Positions 12,811 through 24,408 of a stretch of DNA of 64,000 bases are shown piece by piece. A program made the position numbers and the translations under genes. Numbering within the stretch: position 1 is the first letter of the stretch; every line of letters starts with the position of its first letter. Source of the DNA: Microcebus murinus (lineage: Eukaryota; Chordata; Mammalia; Primates; Cheirogaleidae); the NCBI RefSeq assembly GCF_040939455.1, contig NC_134119.1, positions 11,148,501 through 11,212,500 on the forward strand, given 5' to 3'. The notes under the pieces were generated by a model, which made no database searches, was not told where the DNA came from, and saw only the letters and a list, made by a program, of their open reading frames with translations.

Positions 12811-13375
12811 TTTATCTTAGTCCATTTAGTGTTGCTATAATTTTATTTATTCATTTATTTTTATTTTTTTTTTATTTTTTTTTTCTGACCCCCCCCTATT
12901 CATTTATTTTTAGAGACAGAGTCTTGCCATGTTTCCCAGGCTGGCTTTGAACTTCTGGCCTCAAGCAATCTTCCCACCTCATCCTTCTGAGCAGCTGGGA
13001 CTATAGGCAGAAGCCACCATGCCCTAGTGTTGCTATAACAGAATACCTGAGGCTGGGTAATATATAAAGAAAAGAGGCTTATTTGGTGCATGATTCTTGT
13101 GGCTGGAAAGTCACAGGATTAGGTAGCCGCATCTGGGAGGGCCTCAGGCTGCTTCCACTCATGGCAGAAAGTGGAAGGGGATCAGGTGTGTGCAAAAAAA
13201 ATCACATGATGAGAGAGGATGAAACCGGCCAGGTGTGTGATCTTAGCACTATGGGACCCAGTTATGCTACACCCAGACTCCTCACCCACAGAAACTGTGA
13301 GACAATAAATGTGGGTTATTTAAGCCACTAAGTTTGGGATAATTTGTTGTGCAGCAACAGATAACTAATACAATG
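12805..13375. mobile_element. Old LTR-type (MaLR-like) repeat, split by an Alu monomer
   Basis: ACAGAATACCTGAGGCTGGG, then ACCTCAGGCTGCTTCCACTC-like phrases, and an end GACAATAAATG..GCAGCAACAGATAACTAATACA recall mammalian MaLR sequences. Family and strand are uncertain. Confidence 0.45.
12841..13024 (-). repeat. Alu monomer (FLAM-like) with TSD
   Basis: The perfect repeat TAGTGTTGCTATAA at 12827-12840 and 13025-13038 bounds a T-rich lead and one reverse Alu monomer. It splits an older repeat. Confidence 0.85.
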
Positions 13376-13474
13376 TCCTTAGTGGGCAATTTGCCTATAC
13401 TTATCAGTACAAGAGCATGTATACTTTGATTTACCTTTTCTACTTCCAGGACTTTATACTATAGACCCACATTA

Positions 13475-13665
13475 TCTAATACTTATGGCTATTTAAATTT
13501 AAATAAATTTAAATTATACAAAATTAAAAATTCAAGTCCTCAGTCTCACTAGCCATATTTCTAGTCCTCAATTGCCATGTATGGCTAGTGGCTACACATT
13601 GAACAGAGCAGATATAGAACATTTCCATGGCCGCAGGAAGTTCTATTGGACAGTGCTGCTATAGA
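13475..13665. mobile_element. hAT-like non-autonomous DNA transposon
   Basis: Contains an internal inverted pattern around AATTTAAATTTAAATAAATT with GGCTAGTGGCTAC and ends in GGACAGTGCTGCT, as in Charlie-type MITEs. The family name is not certain. 13666-14523 shows no gene. Confidence 0.5.
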
Positions 13666-14523
13666 CATCCTCACTCACTGAGACAGACACATACACCCAG
13701 ATGTCCAGGACAGCAGTGGTCATAGCAAGATACTGGAGGCCTAACCTAAATGATGACCAGGGGAGTGATTAAATAAATACGATCGATGTATCTACTAGTA
13801 TGTCAACTCCAGGAGGTCAGAGATTTTTGTCATCTTGTTTACTGCTATATCTGCAGCTTCTAAAACAGTGCCTTGCACATGCTAGGCAATGCCATACATT
13901 TATGCTAAATGAACACGGAGCTGATATAGAATTCTCTCCAAAAGACATTTTTAATTAAAACAACACCAAGGTGCTGAGCAATGCAACTAGTCTCTGCATA
14001 TGTTTGTGTATGATACATAAGTGCTTCTGGAAGGTCAGGCCACCAACTGTCCAGGTTTGCCTGTAAATGAGGGATTTCCCGGGATGTGGGACTTTCAGTG
14101 CCATGGCTGGGAAAGCCCCGGGCGACCCGGATGAGTCACACCCCACGTGAAAGATTCCAGAGAGTTCGGTACCAGTGGTTCCCATGAGAAATGGAAACCG
14201 AGGGCTCGGGTCTTAGGTTCTGGGCCTGGAAGAAGGCTTGCTTGTCATTCGGCCCCTCCTGTGTTGTCTAAAGGTTTACACCAAGTTCATGCACCACTTT
14301 TTGACTAACGAGTAAACAACAGTGCATTAGAAATAGTTGAGATGAATTAGAAATAATTCCAGCCCTCAAATCACGTGACCCTCTCTCAGCCTCAGGCCAC
14401 GTGTAAAATGTATCACTACACTTATCTAAATTAGGCAGTACTTACCTCATTATGTATTACTCCATTTTTAAACCTGCAGGCAGATAATTTCTTTTTTTGT
14501 TGTTGTTCTTTTTAAAACCATGC

Positions 14524-14606
14524 TAATGTGAACTAAAATGCTCACCACCACCCCCCCACTGGCTGACTGAATGGGCCACAAGGGGTGAGCATTTTAGTTC
14601 ACGTTA
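14524..14606. repeat. LTR-end palindrome (inverted repeat, 23 bp arms, 37 bp loop)
   Basis: The left arm at 14524-14546 contains GTGAACTAAAATGCTCACC, and the right arm at 14584-14606 is its reverse complement with one mismatch over 23 bases. The left arm and loop match the first ~45 bases of the LTR at 59162-59736, including GCTGACTGAATGG. The right arm is the same end in the opposite orientation. Confidence 0.85.
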
Positions 14607-14614
14607 ATAACCAT

Positions 14615-15023
14615 TGTAAGATACTGGGCTATTTAGGACAACGGACACCTTCCAGCTTCTGTTTTCTGCTTGCTTGCTAACGGCAAGGCATTATGAGTAC
14701 ATTATAGGATGCAGAGGAGAAAGACAAAGAACGTGGAAACTGGAGTCTCTCAGCTAGGACCCGGAACAGGTTGGAGCCTATTAGGGGCAGAATAAAGTAA
14801 GAATCACTGTGGGGGGCAGATGCATGATCAGCATGCAAACAGCTTAGGTATAAAAGGCTCACTAGCACACAAGGGGGGATCCCTGCCCGAAGAAGAGGCC
14901 ACTGCGCTGGCACTCTGGGGGCTCGGACCCTAGCTTGAGCTAGACAATAAAACTCCTTTTGATAATTACAGCCTCGGTGACTCTGTCTCTCTGTCCCTTG
15001 GCCCTGCGAATCTGACTGTAACA
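14615..15023 (+). mobile_element. Solo LTR, class I (ERV1-like), with 4 bp target duplication
   Basis: The 409 bp element begins TGTAAGATAC, ends CTGTAACA and is flanked by CCAT on both sides (14611-14614 and 15024-15027). It has a TATA-like GTATAAAAGG near 14850 and a poly(A) signal AATAAA near 14947, so U3-R-U5 order is clear. No primer-binding site or coding sequence follows, hence a solo LTR. The family name is not assigned. Confidence 0.75.
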
Positions 15024-15728
15024 CCATGTTTTGTGGGCAGATAATTTCACTTGGCTTTCAGCTGGTTCTTCAAAATTGTGCAACTGCTGAGAGTGAGCCA
15101 GAAGGAATTCCTACACCTACCACTAGGGGGCGCAGGAGCACCGCACAGACTCACCTGGTCCCGCGGGTACACCGACTCCCTCCTTTCCAGTTCCCTCCGT
15201 GTTTACTGCCTCTGCCCATCGTGGCTTACTGTGGTTAGCCTGAAAATAAAAATCAAAAAGGCCAAGAGTTTCATTTCGTTGTCCCCCGTGTTTATTTTAG
15301 TCATTCTAGTGAGTGTGTAGTGGTACCCAGTCGTTTTAATTTTCATAATAATTAATGATGTTGAGCACTTTTTCATTTTCTTATTAGTCATGTGTATATT
15401 TTCCTTTGTGAAGTGTCTGTTCAGGTCTTTCGTTCATTTTTCATTGAGTTGCCTTTTTTCCACCCTCAGGCAAAATAAGCACAGCATCACTGAGTTGCCT
15501 TTTTGTTCTTCAGTTCTAGGAGTTCTTTATCAGAATATTACAGAAGTTCTTAGTACAAATTTGAGCTTTAAATATTTTTTTAAATGCACCAAACTTTTGC
15601 ATAGCCTGTTTATTCTGGATACAAATCCTTTATCAGACGTATATATTGCCAATATTTTTCTTGGTCTGTGGTTTGCCTATTTGTTTTCTTGGTAGTGTTT
15701 ATTTTTATTTAAAAAAATAAAATATGCC

Positions 15729-16059
15729 GGCCGGGCGCAGTAGCTCACACCTGTAATCCTAGCACTTTGGGAGGCCGAGGCGGGAGGATCGCTCCAGGTC
15801 AGGAGTTCGAAACCAGCCTGAGCAAGAGCGAGACCCCCGTCTCTACTAAAAATAGAAAGAAATTAATTGCCCAACTAAAAATATGTAGAAAAAATTAGCC
15901 GGGCATGGTGGCGCATGCCTGTAGTCCCAGCTACTCAGGAGGCTGAGGCAGGAGGATTGCTTGAGCCCAGGAGTCTGAGGTTGCTGTCAGTAGGCTGATG
16001 CCACAGCACTCTAGCCCAGGCAACAGAGTGAGGCTGTCTCAAAAAAAAAAAAAAAAAAA
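15729..16059 (+). repeat. Full-length strepsirrhine-type Alu
   Basis: Starts GGCCGGGCGCAGTAGC and has a 19 A tail. It forms an inverted pair with the next Alu. Confidence 0.93.
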
Positions 16060-16114
16060 GCCACATTGTAAACCTTTTTATTATTTTTTATTTTTTTTAT
16101 TTTTTTTATTTATT

Positions 16115-16435
16115 TATTTTTTTTTGAGACAGAGTCTCACTTTGTTGCCCAGGCTAGAGTGAGTGCCATGGCGTCAGCCTAGCTCACAGCAACCTCAAAC
16201 TCCTGGCTCAAGCAATCCTCCTGCCTCAGCCTCCCAAGTAGCTGGGACTACAGGCATGCGCCACCATGCCCGGCTAATTTTTTGTATATATATTAGTTGG
16301 CCAATTAATTTCTTTCTATTTATAGTAGAGATGGGGTCTCGCTCAGGCTGGTTTCGAACTCCTGACCTCGAGCAATCCACCCGCCTCGGCCTCCCAGAGA
16401 GCTAGGATTACAGGCGTGAGCCACTGCGCCCGGCC
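16115..16435 (-). repeat. Full-length strepsirrhine-type Alu
   Basis: Reverse orientation, preceded by a (TTTA)-rich tail, ending GCGCCCGGCC. Confidence 0.93.
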
Positions 16436-16740
16436 CTATTTTTTATTTTTATTATGGAAAACTTTAAGTTTTATTAATGAATTTACATGTGCCTATCAAC
16501 CAGCTTTAATAATTATCAACTCATAACTAGTCACGTTTGTTTTATACCATCATCAATTACTCCCTTTACCCACAACCTGCACTGCTTTGAAGTAAATTTA
16601 ATCATATGATTTGATGAGCAAAATTTTTAATTTTGATAAAGTCTGATTTATCATTTTTTTCCCTTTATTATTAGGGCTTTGTGTCCTAAAAATTTTTCAT
16701 CTTCCCCAAGTTCGCAAAGATATTCTCCAAGGTGTTCTTT

Positions 16741-17033
16741 CTTTTTGGAGACAGAGTCTCACTCTTGTTGTCCTGGCTAGAGTGCCATGGTGTTAACCTA
16801 GCTCACAGCAACCTCAGACTCCTGGGTTCGAGTGATCCTCCTGCCTTGGCCTCCCGAGTAGCTGGGACTACAGGCATGCGCCACCATGCCCAGCTAATTT
16901 TTTCTATATTTTAAGTTGGGCAATTAATTTCTTTCTATTTTTAGTAGAGGCAGGGTCTTGCTCTTGCTTAGGCAGGTCTCGAACTCCTGAGCTCGAACGA
17001 TCTGCCCGCCTTGGCCTCCCAGAGTGCTAGGAT
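16741..17033 (-). repeat. Alu with TSD, 5' end slightly truncated
   Basis: Flanked by AAGGTGTTCTTT at 16729-16740 and 17034-17045. Its 5' end lacks the GCCGGGCGC start. Confidence 0.92.
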
Positions 17034-17070
17034 AAGGTGTTCTTTTAGACGTTTTATAGTTTTAGCTTTT

Positions 17071-17365
17071 TTTTTTTTTTTGAGACAGAGTCTCACCCTG
17101 TCACCTGGATGAGAATACAGTGGCATCATCATAGCTCACTGCAAACTCAAACTCCTGGGCTCCAGGGATCCTTCTGCCTCAGCCTCCCAAGTAGCTGGGA
17201 CTATAGGTGTGCGCAACCATGGCCAGCTAATTTTTATATTTTTTGTAGAGATGGGAGTCTCACTCTTGCTCAGGCTCATCTTGAATTCCTGGCCTCAAGT
17301 GATCCTCCTGCCTTGGCCTCCCAAAGTGCTAAGATTACAGGCATGAGCCACCTCACCTGGCTAGA
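17071..17365 (-). repeat. Older Alu with TSD
   Basis: Flanked by TTTAGCTTTT at 17061-17070 and 17366-17375. It lacks the strepsirrhine linker and is an older AluJ-like copy. Confidence 0.9.
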
Positions 17366-17484
17366 TTTAGCTTTTATGCTTAGACCTATGATCCATCTCT
17401 AATTAGTTTTTGTGTATGATGGGAGGTATGGATCCAGTGTTATCTTTTCCCAATGGTCATCCAGTTCTTCCAACACCATTTATT

Positions 17485-17829
17485 TATTTATTTATTTATT
17501 TATTTATGTTTTGAGACAGAGTCTTGCTTAGTTGCCCAGGCTAGAGTGCCATAGCGTCAGCCTAGCTCACAGCAACCTCAAACTCCTGGGCTCAAGCAAT
17601 CCTTCTGCCTCAGCCTCCCGAGTAGCTAGGACTATAGGCATGTGCCACCATGCCCGGCTAATATATTTTTTCTATATATATTAGTTGGCCAACTAATTTC
17701 TTTCTATTTATAGTAGAGATGGGTCTCGCTCTTGCTCAGGCTGGTTTCGAACTCCTGACCTCGAGCAATCCGCCCGCCTCGGCCTCCCAGAGTGCTAGGA
17801 TTATAAGCGTGAGCCACTGCGCCCGGCCT
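17485..17829 (-). repeat. Alu with TSD and (ATTT)n tail
   Basis: Flanked by AACACCATTTATT at 17472-17484 and 17830-17842; the tail is an ATTT microsatellite. Confidence 0.92.
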
Positions 17830-18075
17830 AACACCATTTATTAGGAGGTCTACTCTGTGACCCCATGTTTCACTCAAGAAAAAATTTGGCTAACATTCAC
17901 AAATTTTACCCAAGAGAAATGTAAACATATGTCCATAAAAAGATTTGTATAAGAATGTTCATAGTAGCTTGTACAGGAATGTTCAAATAGCTCCAAGCTG
18001 AAAACAACTCAAAAGTATATTACCATACAGTTTGAATAACAAACTGCGGCATATTCATACAATGGAATTCTCTTC

Positions 18076-18397
18076 TTTTTTTTTTGAGACAGAGTCTTGC
18101 TCCATTGCCCAGTAGAGTGCAGTTAGCATCAGCCTAGCTCACAGCAACCTCAAACTCCTGGGCTCAAGTGATCCTCCTGCTTCAGCCTCCTGAGTAGCTG
18201 GGACTACAGGCATGTGCCACCATGCCTGGCTAATTTTTTCTATATATATTAGTTGGCCAATTAATTTCTTTCTATTCATAGTAGGGACAGGGTCTCGCTC
18301 TTGCTCGGGCTGGTTTTGAACTCCTGACCTCGAGCAATCCGCCTGCCTCAGCCTCCCAGAGTGCTAGGATTACAGGTGTGAGCCACCGTGCCCGGCC
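18076..18397 (-). repeat. Full-length strepsirrhine-type Alu
   Basis: T-run, then right and left arms with the GTTGGCCAATTAATTTC linker. Confidence 0.92.
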
Positions 18398-18619
18398 TGC
18401 CCATGTTAAATCCGGTTGTCTTTTGGTTGTTGAGTTGTAGGAGCTCTTTATATATTCTGGATATTGTAAAATTCTACTCTTTGGGCAGCATAAATGCAAG
18501 GTGCCCAGGATTGACCAGAATAACATCAAGTCCAATCATGTTCCCGACTCTACGCCCCAGTCTGGCAAGCCCTGCGACTGAGTCAAGGATGATCATAGCT
18601 AGCTTGTGTTGCATTGCAC

Positions 18620-18835
18620 TCTGCACTTGGCACCAGATATTAATATTTAATCTCTCAACCATCCTGGAGGGGTAGTTATTAACTAATCTCAGGGTTCCAT
18701 TAATCCCATTTTACTGATAAGGAAACTGAGGCCCAGAAAGGTTGGATATCTTGTCCAAGGTCACGCAGATGGAAAGTGGCAGGGCTGGGATCTGATCTCA
18801 AGCTTGGCTCCAGAGTCTACCTCACCTTCCTGCCT
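18620..18835 (+). repeat. MIR
   Basis: Contains CATTTTACTGATAAGGAAACT and AAGGTCACGCAG. The short antisense scrap TTGAGTTGTAGGAGCTCTTT just before it (18400-18475) is L1-like. Confidence 0.75.
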
Positions 18836-19029
18836 AGGGAGGATGTTGCTATGTAACAAAGTCAACCTGGGTGTGGATTACCCTTGCTTGCTTCAAGGGA
18901 GTGGGAAGGACAAATATGTTTGCTTCCTGCAAAGAGTTGAAACTCAATACTTTAAGTGACTGGTAGAATATACACCAGGAGCTCCTAACCTCCAGGTTAC
19001 GTTTTCAGGTACAATTAAGAATCATCCAG

Positions 19030-19268
19030 GCTGGGCACGGTGGCTCACGCCTATAATCCTAGCACCCTTGGAGGGCGAGATGGGTGGATTGCTCGAGGTC
19101 AGGAGTTCAAAACCAGCCTGAGCAAGAGCGAGACCCCTTCTCTACTGTAAATAGAAAGAAATTAATTGGCCAACTAATATATGGAGAAAAAATAGCTAGG
19201 CTGACGCCATGGCACCCACTCTAGCCTGGGCAACAAAGCGAGACTCTGTCTCAAAAAAAAAAAAAAAA
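19030..19268 (+). repeat. Alu with internal deletion, TSD intact
   Basis: Flanked by AAGAATCATCCAG (19017-19029 and 19267-19279). About 95 bases of the right arm are missing between the linker and GCTAGGCTGACGCC. Confidence 0.9.
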
Positions 19269-19669
19269 GAATCATCCAGAAGAGATGCTGGATTGCCCAC
19301 ATCCCACCCCATGAGCTGAGTCTCCTTGGGGTGGGGCGGGGCTGGGCTGGGTGGATCCTGCTAATAGCAGCCCTCAGCAAGCTGAGTTACCTTTGGACTT
19401 GTGGGTGGCTCCCGCTGCAGACATAAAGACTTTAAAGCAATTGGCAGTTGGGTTTGTATTTAGGGAAAAGGGGGGGAAAAGCTTTTCTTACTGATTGTGA
19501 AGAAGCCTGACAGTGCAAGCTTCCAGTTTAAAACATGCCTTCTTTGGGGTTACAAACCTCCCCCAAACCCTGCCTCCACCCGTGGGAGGTCAGAATGAAT
19601 TCTGAGGTTTGTAGCCAGACAGAAGCCGTAGCACTCAGGAAATTCACGTGGTGCAACAACAATCCAATC

Positions 19670-19835
19670 TTGGATAACATTTGCTGCAGGCTTACTTGCT
19701 TTCAGGCACTGGGTGAAGTTTTTTCCATGCATTATTCCATTAAACATGCAAAATAACCTTATGAAAAGACACTGTTATTAGCCCATTTTACTGATAAACT
19801 GAGATAGGGAAACTGAGGCTTAGAGAGATGATGCC
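19670..19835 (+). repeat. MIR
   Basis: TTTTACTGATAAACTGAGAT and AAACTGAGGCTTAGAGAG mark the MIR core and 3' end. Confidence 0.65.
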
Positions 19836-20079
19836 ACATGCAGTCTGACTCCATGTCATAACCATGAAGATAAACAGTTCGACAACACAATTAAAATTAT
19901 GCTGTAAACCAGAGTGAGGATCCTGGAAAAAGATAAATATCAGGAAGTAAGAGCTAGTACTTGGCAACATTGTGACATTTTACTCAATCAAGAGAAATGT
20001 GATAAGCACCTACTATGGGTAACATGCCTCTCTAGGCTCTTTAGGGAGGAGAGAGTATAAAAGGATTGATCATGATAGC

Positions 20080-20285
20080 TAATGCTAATTGAGTAATTAC
20101 TAGGTCAGGTGCTCACTTGCACTATTTCATTTACTTGTATTTTGGTAGATGCTATTGTTATCTTCCCTATCTCACAGATGAAGAAATTGAAGCCCAGAGA
20201 GGTTAGGTCACAGATAGTAGGCAGCAAAGCCAAATTTTGAACCCAACCAGACTTTTAACTTCAGAGTCTGGCCTCTTAGAGGGGC
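20080..20285 (+). repeat. MIR
   Basis: Full core with ATCTCACAGATGAAGAAATT and AGCCCAGAGAGGTTAGGTCA. 20286-21025 shows no gene. Confidence 0.75.
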
Positions 20286-21029
20286 TAAGAGAGATCCAGT
20301 GGCTTGCCCAACTCATGGGCTACTCAAAGCTGTACCAGGAATTTCAGCCCAGGTCTCACTGGCCGCAAGGTCATTTCTGTTCCACTGTGGCATGTTCCTG
20401 GGGACGTTAGATGCTGATTTCTCATCACCATACTCTTTCGCCTTCAAGCCCAAGGTCTGGAGAGCAAGGGCTGTGATCATAATCCTTCCTGCTCACAGAA
20501 CTTCAGCTGCTCCCAGTTGGCCCCAGGGTCAAATCCAGACACTTGGCCTGACATCTGAGGTCCTCAGAGACTGGGCTGATCTCCCGTCACCCTGATTTTC
20601 CTGCTCCTCTCTGCACCCTTATCACTAACCAGCTGAACTGCTTTTTGTCCTTCATCCATCCTCAGTACAAGGGGCAGGCCTGGCACCCAGGGCCAAGTAT
20701 AGCCCTTAGATACATTCATCTGGCAAACAACTATTTTATTTTATGTTTAGTATTAGTGTGGGCACATAACTTCTTCCCCCACCCTCCACTAAGGAATTAT
20801 AATTCATTACTATTGTTATTTATTTTGATGCTCAAATTGTCCCAGATTTGGCCAGTAGGAACCCCTCCATCCTGGCTTTTGTGTTCTTTTGACATGTTTT
20901 GGGCACTTCCTCACTTTCTGGCTCAATAATATGTTCCAGATTCCCCTGCTCCATCCCTGAGAACAGTCATTTCTCCAGGAGTCCCTGGCTCCTTTTAATG
21001 GAGAATGATATTTAGAAATCAGGATCTGG

Positions 21030-21195
21030 GCTGGGCGCGGTGGTGTGCGCTTTGGGAGGCTGAGGCGAGAGGATCACTGGAGCCCAGGCGTTTGTGGCTG
21101 CAGTGAGCTATGATCAAGCCATTGCAATCCAGCCTGGGTGACGGAGTGAGACCATGTCTCTAAAATAAATAAATAAATAAATAAATGAAAAAAGC
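21030..21195 (+). repeat. Old Alu monomer with (AAAT)n tail
   Basis: Flanked by ATCAGGATCTGGG and ATCAAGATCTGGG (one mismatch). The tail is an AAAT microsatellite. 21200-22350 has a GGAAG microsatellite near 21430-21450 and otherwise nothing recognised. Confidence 0.8.
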
Positions 21196-22356
21196 AATCA
21201 AGATCTGGGTTCCAGGTGCTTGTTGCTATGGGGCGTCATTTCTTGTGGGCCCTGTCAACAGATAGAAAAATGGGTGGAAATTTACTAGGTGTTCACGCGG
21301 TTGGAGAATGATTTCTCACACAGAGTTTAGGATAGAGGGAAGTACAAAGCTTATTTATTTTCCTGAGAAAGGAAGAGTGAAAGAGAGAGTAAGGAAATAA
21401 GAAGAAAGAGAGTGGCCATGGCACACAGAGGAAGGAAGGAAGGAAGGAGGTGAGGGGCAGCTGAGGGAAAGTGGCTTGGAGTTTTATGAGGGTAAAAACG
21501 GCTTTTTAGTAGGCTGATAAGAGAAGTGGCGGTGAAGCCGCAGCAGGTGTTCTTTAGTTTCTCTCTTTTCTCTGAGGCTGGCTTATCCGAGTCCTTGGAA
21601 TTTGTCTCTGACAGGAAGTGAGGTAGGAGCGGGCAGGCATGGGGAGATGGCACCCCTACTGTCCATTTAGGGCTCTTCAAGGAGATAATGAGTTAGGCCA
21701 CAGGTGTTTTAATTAAACAAAACAAAGGGGATAGTTGTGTTGTGAGTTTCCTCTTCAAAGGGGCAATTATGTGCTGTGAGTTTCTCTCTCTTACTTTCTG
21801 TTTGACAGTATATTTTCCTCTGCTGAGGTCACTCCCAGTGAGCTGGGAACTTGGCCACAATCAGCTAGAGCATGGGAGGGGTTCAAGAGTATTTGTTTCC
21901 TCGCTGGAGTATTTATTATTGACTGCTGTGAGCCAGGTACTGTGTTAAACGACATTACCATTAATTTCCAGTCCTATACATTACGAAGCTATAGAACTCT
22001 AGTCCTTAGTATATGTCCATGTTATATGCTTGCAGGCAGCTGAGTTTTCAACTGCGGGTCCTTGCCTTTGATGGCTTCCACTCCAGCTGGAAGGACAGCT
22101 GGACATCCTCATGTGTCAAAGTCACTCGAAGGCCATCTCAAATGCTACCTTCTCCTTGAAGCTGTACTCAATTTAGCCTGTCAGAAGTCACTTCTCTATG
22201 CTCTAAGCTCTACACCCCTCTCATAACATTTACCATCTTCTATAGGTTCATCTTACCTATATTTTATTAATATTCTCTTTCTGATAAGGAGACCAGAAGC
22301 TCCATGAGGGCAGGTGCTGTGTCTGGCATGCTCACAGTTATGCCCTTTATTATTAT

Positions 22357-22709
22357 TTTTTTTACAGACAGGGTCTCTCTCTCTCTCTCTGTCACCCCAG
22401 CTAGAGTACAGTGGTCCAATGATAGCGCACTGCAGCCTCAGACTGCTGGGCACAGGCAATCCTGCTGCCTCAGCCTCAAGAATAGCTGGGACTACAGGCA
22501 CAAGCTACCACGCCTGGCTAATTTTTTCTGTTTTAGTAGAGATGGGTTCTTGCTCTTGCTCTAGTTGGGAATTAAAAAAATTTTTTTTTTTGTAGAGACC
22601 GGATCTGGCTATGTTGCTCAGGCTGGCCTTGAACTCCCGGCCTCAAGTGATCCTCCCAACTTGGCCTCCCAAAGTGCTGGGATTACAGGTGAGCCACTGT
22701 GCCTGGCCG
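22357..22709 (-). repeat. Old Alu, with (TC)n at its start
   Basis: Diverged dimer from ACAGACAGGGTCTCTCTC to GTGCCTGGCC, with a second T-run near 22580 suggesting an internal A-tail or a nested monomer. Confidence 0.8.
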
Positions 22710-23029
22710 GTTATGCCCTTTAAATATAACATTAAACCTGGTACATTGCAAGCATTCAGTGAAAATTCTGGCCAGAAACAAAAACTGTTGAACCCCCTGT
22801 TGTGTGCTAGGTAGAGTATATATGGCAGGTAGTAGTGATATAATTGACAACAAAAGGGATATAGTTCTGTCCCATGGGGCTCACTGATATCCGGGGAAGA
22901 AAGATATTAATACAAGTCACATAAATATGTAGTTGTGGAGCGATTGGAATGACCGATATCTGTATCTGTATTACTGCTCCCAGTTGATTTTATACATATA
23001 CATGCACGCTTAGAAAATATATAGCTTGG

Positions 23030-23345
23030 TTGATGTTTTGTTTGTTTTTTCATCTCAGGGTACATCTTTCTTTTTTCATTCCACAGAGTATCTTGCAGGG
23101 TTATTTAGGTTAATGTCACCCTTTTTAAGTGACCCGTAGTACCTGTTAGTATGGATATACCATTACCCTATTGATGGTCATTTAGAATGGTTCCAGTTTT
23201 TGTTTTAGCATTACAAACAATGATGCAACAAGTTTCTTTGTGAACTTGTGTATGTTTCTCTGGTAGATTTTAAGAAATCCAAGTGCTGGGTCATGGGTAG
23301 CTTTTCTCTTTCACTTTTTGTTCCATACACCTCTGTATTGTTGAT
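23030..23345 (-). mobile_element. Old L1/HAL1 fragment
   Basis: Antisense phrases ATTGATGGTCATTTAGAATGG, TTACAAACAATGATGCAACAAG and AAGTGCTGGGTCATGGGTAG are typical of L1/HAL1 3' regions. 23346-24060 shows no gene. Confidence 0.6.
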
Positions 23346-24073
23346 CTCATGTTACTTTGGTGATTAAAAAAAACTCCTAAAAAATAGAAAGGGGTAGGTA
23401 GGTTGTTCATGTTGTTGGCTCTTAGGAAGTAGAGGTGCCTAGTCATTGTCGCATGACCGTTATATAATCTGCTAATCATTATATAATAAAGGCTGAAAAG
23501 GATGCTTCTGTGATTTCCACATCACCAAATAGAGAAATCACAGGCCTTCAATTGTGCTAAAAAGATGAGAAATTTTACTCTCTTCAGAGACTTTGGGGTC
23601 TTTTCTGATAGGAGATGTCACAAGTCTTGATTACCAGGGTTTCCTAATGGTAAAGCTCCTCTTAAAAATCTGTTTCTCTTTTGGCTGTCACAGAACCAGA
23701 GAGATAGAAGGGACTTTTTTTTTTTTTAGCAGTTTCATGTGAAAATGCGGTTTTGTAACAGTTACTAAAGGAGAGTTTTGAATTGCCCTACAAACAGACA
23801 TATTTTAGATGGGGCAGGTTTTCTCCGATGGAATTCCTGTGAACATCATGACTTTGCATTAAGAGAGGAGCTGAAACGTGAACCGATAAAGAACACATAG
23901 ACCTTAAGAGGAACTCAGGTAGTGACAGGTAAATATAGTAATTGCCAGTTTGTTCTTTTTATTTTATCTTATTTTTTCTAATTGGTTTAAGTGACATTTG
24001 ATTTGCCACTGTGTGAATTGCACAGGTTGCTGGTTCTCCAAATGTTTCCCCAGTATTATGTGATTGACTTTTT

Positions 24074-24408
24074 TTTTTTTTTTCCTGAGACAAAGTCTCA
24101 CTCTCTTGCCTGGGCTAGAGTGCTGTGGCATCAGCCTAGGTCACAGCAACCTCAAACTCCTGGGCTCAAGTGATCCTTCTGCCTCAGCCTGCCAAGTAGC
24201 TGGGACTACAGGCATGCACCACCATGCCCGGCTAATTTTTTCTATATATTTTTAGTTGGCCAATTAATTTATTTCTATTTTTAGTAGAGACGGGGGGGGG
24301 GGGGTCTCGTTCTTGCTCAAGCTGGTCTCGAACTCATGAGCTCCAGCAATCCTCCTACCTTGGCCTTCTAGAGTGCTAGGATTACAGGCGTGAGCCACCA
24401 TGCCCAGC
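24074..24408 (-). repeat. Alu with TSD and an internal G12 run
   Basis: TGATTGACTTTTT lies on both sides (24061-24073; 24415-24427). A run of 12 G near 24293-24304 sits where other copies have GAGACGGGGTCTCG. Confidence 0.9.

Larger units (their letters stand above)
15270..17885 (-). mobile_element. L1 3' region (antisense) dissected by five Alus
   Basis: L1M-type antisense blocks occur in collinear order: GAGTGTGTAGTGGTACCC, then GGAGTTCTTTATCAGAATATT, then TTTAATTTTGATAAAGTCTG, then GATCCATCTCTAATTAGTTTTTGT, then CCAACACCATTTATT. The Alus at 15729, 16115, 16741, 17071 and 17485 interrupt it. 16436-16620 is a separate old fragment. Confidence 0.7.
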
